Shown: positions 1-8,930 of the stretch, one piece after another
Layout: every line of letters starts with the position of its first letter
Numbering within the stretch: the stretch's first letter is position 1
Assembly (NCBI GenBank): GCA_004835665.1
Contig: RBKR01000024.1
Location: forward strand, 620,001-684,000
Direction of reading: 5' to 3'
Source of the DNA: Phoma sp. XZ068
Taxonomy: Eukaryota; Ascomycota; Dothideomycetes; Pleosporales; Didymellaceae
Length of the DNA: 64,000 bases
Translations under genes and position numbers: made by a program
Notes under the pieces: model-generated
Database searches by the model: none
What the model was told of the DNA's origin: nothing
The model's input: the letters and a program-made list of their open reading frames with translations, nothing else

Positions 1-675
1 TCCATGGATCCACTTCGGTATCTGCTGCTGTGGGCTTACAGACATCTGCGCTAGCATCCAACATCTTTCGGTTGCTATCTAGCTCCGTGCTCACCAGCTC
101 ATGAAGCAGAGCCTCCCTAGAAAGCGCCACTCTTCTGGCTCTCTCGCGCCCTCAACGAGACCAGCTGTTGGTTCTGTCTCTTGCTGCGGAGTGACCTGGA
201 AAAACTAGCATTGAAGGCCCCTCGAGAAAAACTGTTGGCAGTAAACAGCAGTGGATATTGGGATTCCGTCTTCCATGAAGTCTTGTGTGGCGTCGTGCCG
301 ACCACCGCGTTTCTTCCGCACGGCTCGGTGCTCTTGGAAATGCGCTGACATCCTCGATTGCACACTGAGAGTTGACGGGAGAAAGTGGAGGCGTCGAGAG
401 CATTTCTCCCGCGATGCAAGGGGAGTCCCGGATAGGAGGCGAGGCAGGTCTCGGTCGGGGGATCTTATGCCTCGCTGGATCGACGATGTCCGGGAACTCT
501 GTCTGTACCTTCTCGCGATGCTTGCAGCTCCGCCTGTTCTATCGCGTGTTCGAATGTCTGGGTGCGATGCGTGCTTGCTGCGGAGATGAGTAGCCAGCGC
601 TGCTAGATTGACGCAATATCCGCACTTTCGACATAGGAGGAGGTTATAGGGCTGCAGAACTTTAAAGAGGTCCAT
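1..675 (-). pseudogene. OrsD-like (DUF3505) C2H2 module, decayed, runs off window start
   Basis: The minus strand starts at an ATG at 675 with MDLFKVLQPYNLLLC. A C2H2-like unit follows (CRKCGY...ATHLRSKH: C-x2-C, about 12 residues, H-x4-H). A later segment reads SRMSAHFQEHR and then VYCQQFFSRGLQC. A TAG stop at 205-207 follows, and the same frame continues with FFQVTPQQETEPTAGLVEG and then, after a frame change, with STELDSNRKMLDASAD...EVDPW towards position 1. This order (paired zinc-finger-like units, then a CQ-x-FF segment, then a 'P-W' segment) is what I know from the fungal OrsD/DUF3505 family. That family is often found in repeated, helicase-linked or recombinase-linked genes. Several frame changes between about 250 and 560 make it a pseudogene. 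Two further copies of the module lie at about 45.2 kb and 53-57 kb. The family call is by recall, not by search. Confidence 0.6.
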
Positions 676-981
676 GGTACATAGATGTTGACTGAGTGAT
701 GGGTACCTATCCTTACCACGCGTTGTGTTCGCTGCATTACGACGCGACCTCGGAACACGCATTGCAGGGGGCCTCTCAATTTTGCCCGACGCTGAAATTG
801 TGCAGCGATTTCTGTAAACCCTAATCTCGGACGGTCCGCGGGCGAAATGGAAGGCTCGATGCACGATGATTGGCTGGTCAAAAGAATTCACCGAAGTTGA
901 CCGCAGCATAGGATGGAGGAAGTGCATGGGGTGAAGCTGCCGACGCCGGAGGAGAAGAGCGGACAACAATGATGATTTGGT

Positions 982-1545
982 TTAGATGGGGTTGGCGATG
1001 CCCTGGCCCTCGATGTCGGGGGCAGAGCCGTGGCAGGCTCACCGATCACAAAGTCTTTGCCAAAGTGGGCGGAGGGGACGAGACCGAGAGAACCAACGAG
1101 AGCGGCGGCGCCATCGGAGAGGATGTCTCCGTACAGGTTGAGTGCGACGATGACGTCGTAGTCCTGGGCTCCACGACGCTGATAAGCTGGTACTTCCGCT
1201 CAGCGAGCGCCCTGCGGGCGGTCTCGCGGAAGAGGCCGTCGGTCTACGAGAACACGTTGGACTTATGGGTGACGGTGACGAGAGGGCGGGAGTGGATTGA
1301 AGAGGCGCCGGCGTCGCGGACGCGCTGGCGGCGGAGGGCGATGTCACTAGCCATGGCGGGGGTATTGTACGAGGCGGTCTCATAGATGCACTTAATCGCC
1401 TCAGCAACCTTGCTGCCATCTGCGGCGGCTTAGGTGTTCTCCTCCTTAACGTACAGGTCCTTGGTGTTCTTGCGGACGATGAAGAGCGTTCTTGGCGCTG
1501 GCGACTGACTTGAGGTGGCGGACGTTGGCGTACATCTGCAGGCCT
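982..1545 (-). pseudogene. Homoisocitrate dehydrogenase (LYS12) pseudogene fragment
   Basis: Read in shifting minus-strand frames, this stretch keeps recognisable pieces of homoisocitrate dehydrogenase, the lysine-biosynthesis member of the isocitrate/isopropylmalate dehydrogenase family. In order they are GLQMYANVR..KSVASAK, VRKNT.DLYVKEENT, ADGSKVAEAIK, ASDIALRRQRVRDAG, VTVTHKSNVFS (then a stop where the family has Q or Y), TDGLFRETARRALAE, then YDVIVALNLYGDILSDGA and AALVGSLGLVPSAHFGK, and finally IEGQGIANPI followed by TAA at 982-984. The LYGDILSDGAAALVGSLG block is the diagnostic metal/substrate-binding region. The N-terminal third and the C-terminal tail are absent, and at least four frame changes or stops are present. 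The segment is GC-rich, unlike strongly RIP-mutated DNA. A functional copy should exist elsewhere in the genome. Confidence 0.75.
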
Positions 1546-2079
1546 ATACACTCTCGTGTTTGCTTTTACGAGCGGCTTGTCGAGCAGAATTATCCGCGCC
1601 CACGATTCAAGCGTTTTAAGCATGTCCAAACACTGCGGCTGGTTCAAGGAGCCTACTCTCGGGAATGGCTCCTCAATATCGTCCGGCGGGGTCTATGAAT
1701 CAGTAAACGCAATCTCCGTCATGGCACGAAACGTTTACTGCAGAAGTGCGGGTTACTCCCGGTCTTGTTATGGTCGATTTGGAGATAAGTCAACGGCATG
1801 TGAAAATTACATCCTACCGGCTTTGCCGTATCTCGTTCGAAAGGACGTTCCATGTCCATTTGCTGGCAGAGCATGCAACGGCTTCGCTATGTCACTCGAC
1901 ACAGGTCATTTGCGCTCTCACATCCATTTTGGAATGAATACCCGCTCTGAGGATGCCCTGTCTGTGCGGAAAGTTCTCACATGTGTACCTTTAGCCGGCG
2001 AACAGTACACGGTCGGTTTGCAGCAGATGCCACCGACCATGTCAGCTGCTCAAGGTTTGCCGCTGGATACGAGGCTTAA
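1546..2079. other. Intergenic stretch without a supported gene
   Basis: Open frames exist here but none shows a family motif or a splice structure. The 5' part of the membrane-protein gene that follows may lie in it, but I could not place its first exon. Confidence 0.4.
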
Positions 2080-3454
2080 AGGTTATTCATTTGGCCGAAC
2101 GAACAGCATTTTTGGTTCTTTCAACGATTCAGTTACACAGCTGCTATGGACGAAGTGCACTGGAAGTTTGGGAAGCAACCGTACAGCCTCAAGTAAGTTG
2201 CGCAGCTTTCTCTCATTGTCTTTGGGTTCTTGATCTCTGCGGCTGCTTAAGGACTGAGACGTTTCGCCATCCCTGAGCACGAAGGTAGTCACATGATATT
2301 CCTACTGCATTGACCAACAGCGAAGAGCAATGTTAACACCTTGCAGGTGGACCAATAATATTGTAGACCTACCACCCATTCCCGCTTGGTTCCCTTTCAC
2401 GCCGATTGCAGACGTACGAAACACAACAGCGGACACGATTATCGTCGGCTTGACCAATAGGGACGACTTTGCCTCACTCATCGCGGATCCTTGGTTTGCT
2501 GCCGACAATTGTAGCACATTATTGAGGTCGCTAGTTGCCACGACCTGCCGGGCAGCAAATCCACTGTCGTTTCTTGGGTGCCAGGAGCAATACCAATTCT
2601 GCAAGACGGAAACCGGATTCGCCGCAGCCGACAGCTCCGATGCTCCTACTTCAACTGACCCAGCTGCCGACTCTTGCACACCACTTACAGGTCTCTATCG
2701 CCTATTCCCAGAGGTCTTTCTTGCGAAAGGATCACCATGGTATGGTACCATGCTTACCAACATGAATCCCACGCAATCAGCCCTCTACTACTTTCTCGCC
2801 AAAATACTCTCGAGTAGCCAACTTCACTTTCAGCTCGGCTTCATTGGGCACGAGAATCTCATCGCACAGGACTCTCTTTGGGACGGCGGTTTCGGCTTCT
2901 CCCTGTCCGCCAACCTGCCTTCCAATCAGTGGGAGACAGAAGTAATGAACTGGATGAACGTCTCTCTTTCCAACACACAACGCGGAACTGTGACATACAG
3001 TCGTCCGAGCGAGTTTGACATCGGTGGCGGCATCTCAAGCCTAGAATACATGGAGCACCCACAAGAAACGGAACTGCGCCGTCTCTACGAGCAGGTCAAG
3101 GTGCGAAGCGCTACCCATACTTCGTTTTCCGTCCTCGCTATGGCAGTCACCATTTCCCTGGGCGTCTTGTGCATTCTCTCGGATTTCGTAGTCCGCAGAG
3201 TAGTCTTCTTTTTCCAGCGCCGCACGGGACATGGTATCGACAAACATCAGCAGTGGACTGATAGCTCCGCATTTCAACTGCAGCGTATGGCAGATGAGGG
3301 CGCCGGAATCGGGCCGTGGAGAGGGACGAAAGATGACGTGCCGACTTTGGTGAACTCGAGGCTCCTGTTTAGTCTGACTCGGCCGCAACGGACTTGGGAC
3401 GAGGACGAGGCTTGCGGATCGAGTAAGCTTGGACGTAGCGGGGATTCGATATAG
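2080..3454 (+). CDS. Fungal-specific membrane protein of unknown function, 5' end incomplete
   Basis: Two exons are visible. The first ends at 2192 (frame ..DEVHWKFGKQPYSL), a GTAAGT donor follows at 2193, and the TTGCAG acceptor ends at 2346. The split codon gives K and the frame continues WTNNIVDLPPIPAWF. The second exon runs to TAG at 3452-3454. The protein has a large, probably lumenal or extracellular part with a Cys pattern (C-x3-Y-x-FC, then SCTPLTGL), one membrane segment near SFSVLAMAVTISLGVLCIL, and a cytosolic tail containing the QWTDSSAFQLQRM and GIGPWRG motifs. I recognise this layout from a widespread uncharacterised ascomycete family: ectodomain, one C-terminal membrane helix, then LQL-R and G-x-G-x-W motifs. 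The frame is open back to a stop at 2077-2079, so an upstream exon with a signal sequence is expected but not found; the copy may be truncated. Function is unknown. Confidence 0.6.
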
Positions 3455-3989
3455 AGCTTTGAACAAGGGTGTCACGCACTGAGAAACGGACCTACAGAAT
3501 CTTGTGGAGCTCAATGGCCTCAACGCAAGATACGGTTGATAATACAAGGGAGCTTCATACGCCGCTTCTCAAGCTTGAGGATCATCTTCTCATTGTGATC
3601 TACTGCTCTAGATTGCTGAAGACCTTGTTCGCGAAGAACTGATGGATCATGTCCGTCCCAAACACCTACTGCTTTCGTGGTGTAATCGCGCTCAAGGGCT
3701 CAAACTACATGTGCCCTAAATTAAATTATAATTATACTCCTTCTTGATTATATATAGCACTTAGTACTTATCATTACTATACATCCTAGCTACGTTACTG
3801 TAGTTAACTAGAGCACTAACGTACCTCACGGGCGAGCCGGTCACCGAGCGAGTCGGTCACTTCTGCCAAGCCTCTACCAAACTACCCTTCCCACACCAAT
3901 GCCTCCCCAACAACATCGATTAGACGCGTCAAATGAACGTCAGGTACACTCAATCTCTTCTCTGACCTCTCCTTTTAACAATCTCCCTG
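3455..3989. other. Gene-free stretch with an AT-rich patch
   Basis: Positions about 3715-3800 form a clearly AT-rich patch in otherwise balanced DNA. It lies just beyond the 3' side of the decayed repeat ORF and may be its untranslated end. No ORF or terminal inverted repeat was identified. Confidence 0.4.
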
Positions 3990-5686
3990 CTCGCTGTATG
4001 TTTTCTTTAGTTAAGCCAGCGTAGTCCTTCATCCAATCGTGTACCTTTCTCCGAAGATGTGAGAGCATGGCTGGGTCTGCTTAAAGTAATCCACCCACAC
4101 TTTAATCGTCATCCCCGTCTCCAACGTCCATGAGCATGTTTATATCGTAGCCACCATCCTTAAAAACGTTCTGGTATATGCCTTAATCTCTTCCTTGTGC
4201 TGTGGCATGGCGCTGAGCCAGTAATGGAAGAAGTTAGACGTGTGTTGATGAAGGTGCGCGCGAGTACAGTCAAAGTCCACCCACATCCTCCTTTTGCGCC
4301 TCGTAACAGGCTCTGCGGCTTGGTGTTGACACTGCTGAGGCGCTATAATGGAGCAAGATGGCCAACCAGTATCGCTCTTGTAACACTCTCAAGGCTGGAG
4401 TTTGAAGACGTTGGTGACACCTTCCGGCGCCGCCGTTTCTTCTCATCGCTACTATCCCTTGCCATCATGATAGCAAGTCGAATATCGTCAGATGGCTCTT
4501 CAATAGTACACTCGCTGCGTGCGACAGCAGCCGCCCACCTCGCGATCGTCTCGCCGCTCACAGGGTAGTGGTCTTCAAACCTGTCAATTTGACGCCCTGG
4601 CAAGCGTCGAATCCAATAGACGAACGGTGCGTTACTGCAGCGTTCCTCTCTACACCTCCAGTGGTCTCTTATGCCGATAGCAGTCCCTGAAGCAAAGCGC
4701 TCTGCAGTGACTACACCGGCAAGTCCATCCTTTTGTATAGCCGTAACTATGCCAGGACGCGCACGAACAGCACTTCTAGCAGTTATCTGAGGCGCTTGCA
4801 GAGGCGCTAGCTGCGCTGACAGCTCTTCTTTTAGCACCAATTCGAAGTCGCAGTTCAATAGCTGAGTGCTCTCCTTGTCCATCTCTGTCACCTGCATCTC
4901 CAAACCTGTCCAATTGCCTAAACTGAGTCCTTCACCAGCTACAATTCGACGTCACTGCAGTACAATAGTACACCTATCGCCTCTGGCTTAGCGGCCATTA
5001 TAGTATAGCGTGGCCGTCAAACCGTCAGTAGCTGCAAACCGCGGCCGCTGCCTCTCCACTACTTCTTCTTCCCATCGCCACACCTTCTCTTCGATGACTG
5101 GGTACATAGGCTTATTACGCGCAAAACAAGCAGCTGAAGCTATCCAGTTTTTCTCCATTGTACCCCAACAAGCGCGCCACCGGAAGTGCAGATATGGCTC
5201 CTCATCGATAGCTTCGTTTTACGACTCTGGACGCTGCTGCTGCTGGCTCGATTGAGCGGCTATGGCAGCAGCAGCAGCAGCAGCAGAGTCTCCCGTCGCG
5301 GCAGCTGGCTACCTACTATCACCTTCTTCAACGGCTTCAGCAGCTCTCAACGCGTACTCCCCCTGCTCATCGTCGTCGGCCGCCGTGTCCATCGGCTCCT
5401 CCTCATCATCGTCCTCGCCAAGTATCTCGACGGCGTACGCTTCAATCGCAAGCTGGCTCGCCTCAGGTTTAAATAACGGGCTGGGAGAGGCTCAAATCTG
5501 CGCGCCTTGCGGTGGAGTACAATTCCGTGAGTGCTGTGGACGCCTTGCCGTTGACGGCGGAGTAGGAGCTGCTGGAGGATCAACGCCCTGTTCAAATACT
5601 ACTGGATGCCGACGTTGACGTTTACTAGGCCTCAAGCTACTGCTGCTGCTTGGAGCTGTGCTTTACCGCTTCTGAGAGCGAGCCAT
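3990..5686 (-). pseudogene. Decayed repeat-family ORF of unknown function, RIP-like stops
   Basis: From the ATG at 5686 one minus-strand frame stays in register for about 450 codons, to a stop at 4343-4345. It is broken by six further stops. Each lies in a codon that a single C-to-T change could make from CAA, CAG or CGA (for example GR-stop-ARGDRC and LQ-stop-RRI). Visible segments are a basic start, an acidic stretch GEDDDEEEP, an Ala/Gln run (AAAAAA..QQQQ), EEKVWRWEEEVVERQRPRFA, TATLYYNGR, GIRDHWRCREERCSNAPFV and SECTIEEPSDDIRLAIMMAR, then a basic KKRRRRK patch. After the 4343 stop, related pieces continue in other frames (KVWVDYFK; LSHLRRKVHDWMKDYAGL) to about 3990. I recall this arrangement from a multicopy Dothideomycete hypothetical family, possibly transposon-borne. 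No catalytic motif is visible and I assign no function. Confidence 0.55.
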
Positions 5687-5984
5687 TTGCAACTACTACA
5701 CTAGAGAACTATCGCAAGTTGCGGATCTGAGCTATCTGAGCCTCTTCACAGGTATTGGATGTAGTTGGGATACTATTTTGCCTATAGACACGCTAACAAA
5801 TCGGATACAGCCGCATTTATGCCCCTCATCGACGCTGCGTCACGTGGTGGGTCCGGTATTTCGAAAACGACCCTTCGCGAAATTCATGTTGTCTCTTTCG
5901 TTGTTAGCTTCCAGTGCCGTCAAAGCTCCTGTAGTCCCCGCACCAAAGATTCATCGAAACACGTCAGCAATCACATTTTGCGTG
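5687..5984. other. Short gene-free interval
   Basis: No supported gene, repeat or RNA was seen between the repeat-family remnant and the convergent end of the secreted-protein gene. Confidence 0.35.
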
Positions 5985-6930
5985 TTACGCCTGAACTGAC
6001 ACCAAAGCGTTATCAATATCATCAGGGACGAGATCCAACAGGCTTGGGTTTGCAAGAGGGAGGTTAATTCCCGCTAGAAGAGGCAAATATCCAGGTGGGT
6101 AGGGAACAATGTGATGTCCAATGTGCAGCCCATCAGTGAACAGACCAGAGAAAGTCCTATCAGGAAGGAGGCCTGAAAGAACACCTTGTCTAGAAATTTT
6201 TGTCAATCCGAACAGCACCGCTATCTTAGAAAGACCACTTGTAGGCACGGTCTGCAACCGTACCGCTTTGGATGATCTTAGGCGTAGTAGTTCTCGGGGG
6301 AGTAACGGCACCAAGAAGACCAGTCGCTGCTGGCAGCACAGCGACTGCGCTAGTTCGCAAACTGGTAACAGGCAGTGCGTCCAAGAAATCTGTTGGCAGC
6401 ACTGAGGCGATGTCTGTGAGTAATGCGCCTGGAAGTCCGCCGACAGCATCTGTCGGTAGGCCGTCAGGAAGATTGTCCAGTACACCTGTTGGTGGATCTG
6501 CAGCAAGGTCAACTGAAAGTCCTGGCAGACCTCCAGGAAGGTCGCCGGCGCCATGCTGCGCACCCAATGCGTAAATTGGCAAAGCAGCAGGTAGTCCACC
6601 AGGACGATCGCCCAAAAGACCATTCAGGCCAGGAATCCCACCGGGGATCTGTGGTCCCATAGCTGCTATTTAATTCCGCAGCTCATCATTCATTTCATTT
6701 GCTTGACTCTGAACATCTTCAGGTATGAAGTCTGGTAGCGTCTGTATAACCGGGCTGAGGTTGCACGTTTCGATAATGCCGCCGATAACTTGCCGTTTGA
6801 CAGCGTCCGTTTTGTAGGGAACTTTGAGAGATTGAAGTCCGACCTTCGCACCGGCTGGAGCTGCGTTGATTTCCGGAATAACAAGTGAAAGGATGGACAA
6901 GGCGTAGAGCATGTTGAAAGTAGAATCCAT
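5985..6930 (-). pseudogene. Secreted Gly/Leu/Pro-rich protein with one internal stop
   Basis: From ATG 6930 the product begins MDSTFNMLYALSILSLVIPEINAAPAG, a good signal peptide with likely cleavage near INA-AP, followed by a KR dibasic site (DAVKRQVIGG). After ELRN a TAA (6670-6672) interrupts the frame. The same frame resumes at once with IAAMGPQIPGGIPGL and a run rich in GLPG/GLP/DLP motifs. A 91-nt intron (6173-6263, donor GTACGG, acceptor TTCTTTCAG) leads to a final exon ending ..IDNALVSVQA before TAA at 5985-5987. If the stop were CAA the product would be about 284 residues, so a C-to-T nonsense change is the simple reading. An 86-aa short product is the alternative. I do not recognise the family. 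The gene is divergent from the subtilase. Confidence 0.5.
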
Positions 6931-7566
6931 CGTTGCGATGTGGTGCCTCCAACAGGCTTGCGACACTGCGGTATTTTCCCGTTACTCTCATTATATACTG
7001 GCAAGCTGCAGCATTCTGATCTTCTGGTCACGACTATCGATCTGGACTCCCTCAAGGTCGCTTCAGTCCTCAGCCTCGCTCGTTGGAGCTGAAAAGGGAT
7101 ATTACAAGGACCAATCAATGGAAAGCGGACGTTCCTCCGGCGCATTCTTGGCGTCTCTACCTTAGTTCGCACACCCCTTGCTATTTCTAAGCTTTCTGGC
7201 GATGTAACTGTTTCGATTCTTCACCATGAGCAGCACTATGAAAGAACCACTGCGATATGTTGCAGTCTGCAAGGGGCGCATGCTATGTGAGGAGGAATAT
7301 GAAGCATTGAAGATTACCCTCACCTTCCCCCCTTCCTGTCAGATGCAATTGCAGTAACCAGCGCGAGAGGAAGAATATTACAATACCGCAGAGCTGTGGA
7401 ACCGCAAGTGGCAGACAAAGACCTACGGGCCATACTTGATGGAGCCCACGAGCCAACTCTATAAGAGCAGTACGAGACAACCTTCTTAGACATACAGCAA
7501 CAAGCACAGCAACACTCAGCCCATAATCATGGCTTCATCCACAATCTTCGCTTTACGACCGGCATT
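6931..7566. other. Shared upstream region of two divergent secreted-protein genes
   Basis: This 636-base interval separates the start of the secreted-protein gene (minus strand) from the subtilase start (plus strand) and should hold both promoters. A TATAAG motif lies about 100 bases before the subtilase ATG. No further ORF is convincing. Confidence 0.45.
7460..7465 (+). promoter_or_regulatory. TATA-like motif upstream of subtilase
   Basis: TATAAG lies 102 bases before the ATG at 7567, a plausible core-promoter distance for a fungal gene. This is a motif match only. Confidence 0.3.
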
Positions 7567-8627
7567 ATGATGTCTCTAGTTCTCTTCGCACTCTCGCCTG
7601 CGGCTCTTGCCTTCCCGGCGCCGATCATCGTTCCTCGTGCCGGCTCTCCCGTTCCTGGTGGGTACATAGTCAAGATGAAGAACGAGAACGTCGAAACCCA
7701 TATCAGAAATGCGTTGAAATGGCTGAACAAGGGCCCTGCACATGTTTACAAGTTCGGCAATTTTGATGGCTTCGCCGCGGAGATGTCTAATGCTACTGTC
7801 GAAACGATCCGCCGCCTGCCTGGAGTGAGTTCTCAGCATTTGACAAGAGAGTCAAGTGTGCTAACGAATGACAGGTTGAGTACATCGAGCAAGATGTGGT
7901 TGTTAAGGCCAGTCTTGGCGAAGTCCACCTTGAGAAGAAGGCCTGTGTCACCCAGGCTTCATCACCCTGGGGTCTTGCCCGAATCTCCTCCCAGTACCGC
8001 GGTAGCGCGTCTTACACCTACGACAACAGTGCGGGAACGGGCACGTGTGTTTACGTGGTCGACACCGGTATTGCCACCTCACACCCTGAATTCGAAGACC
8101 GCGCCAATTTCCTTGCCAACTTCGCCGGTGACGGCTCTAATATTGATGGCCGCGGCGACGGCACTCACTGCGCTGGTATCATCGGCTCCAAAACCTACGG
8201 CGTTGCTAAGAATACCACGCTCTATGCCGTCAGATCCTTGATGCGAGCGGTCGGTACATCGACCCAACTTTTATATTGCAGATTACTTACTGACTAGATG
8301 TAGGGTACCAGCTCTGGTGTTATCGCTGGTATTAACTACGTCGTCAACGACGTAATGACTCGTAGCTGCCCTAACGGCGTTATCAACATGTCCCTAGGTG
8401 GCACACGTTCTACCGCGCTCAACTCCGCTGCTGCGAACGCCGTCTCCTCCGGTATCTTCATGGCGGTCGCTACCGGTAACGAGGCTCAGGATGCCAGCAA
8501 TGTCTCGCCTGCATCTGAGCCTACTGTGTTCACTGTTGGCGCCACTGACAGTTCTGATCGCCTGGCCTCCTTCTCTAATTTTGGTACCATCGTCGATGCC
8601 CTTGCTCCTGGTGCGTGTTGTAAATAG
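7567..8627 (+). pseudogene. Subtilisin-like serine protease (S8, proteinase K type), truncated before the catalytic Ser
   Basis: Three exons are joined by introns 7825-7874 (GTGAGT..GACAG) and 8250-8303 (GTCGGT..TGTAG), giving 318 residues. A signal peptide (MMSLVLFALSPAALA) is followed by an I9 propeptide (GGYIVKMKNEN..VEYIEQD). The protease domain then shows catalytic Asp in VVDTGI (about residue 149), catalytic His in GDGTHCAG (about 184) and the oxyanion Asn region AVATGNE. The frame ends ..IVDALAPGACCK-stop. The family continues after APG with the GTSMA block carrying the nucleophile Ser. That block is absent from 8628-8930 in all frames I read, although GTGCGT right after APG resembles the usual intron donor. 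The second junction reads VRSLMRA, whereas VLDAS appears in the next frame, which suggests a one-base deletion. A secreted protease pseudogene is most likely. Confidence 0.8.
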
Positions 8628-8930
8628 CCCGTAGATAGATATCAGTCGCCTTGTATGTGACGAAAAGCCTTGTAATGCGAGCCGGCAGCGTCAGTCTCAG
8701 ATAGGAATATGCCGACGTCCCCACAAGGACATGTGTACATGTACCCACTTTTTGTCTCTCACATCTCTTACAACTAAATGCTTCTGGGGCGCCACTGAAC
8801 GTCGGCCCATGAACGCTGTCCACGGTAGACAATGGTCGCTCGAATGCAGACGAGGATGGTAGAACGAAGAGAGCTTTCCTGGCAAGCAAATCGCATAGCA
8901 AAGCTTGGGAGCAGGCGACTCACTATAACT
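8628..8930. other. Interval after truncated subtilase
   Basis: No remainder of the protease domain (no GTSMATPH-like block) and no other gene was found here. The break between the subtilase and unrelated sequence lies near 8610-8640. Confidence 0.45.

Noticed and set aside
1039..1647. 202-codon minus-strand frame rich in Arg/Pro/Ser
   Set aside because: It is a wrong-frame reading of the LYS12 pseudogene; the biologically meaningful pieces lie in the neighbouring frames.
3715..3800. AT-rich patch as centromere or replication origin
   Set aside because: Far too short and without repeats or consensus; more likely the end of the decayed repeat.
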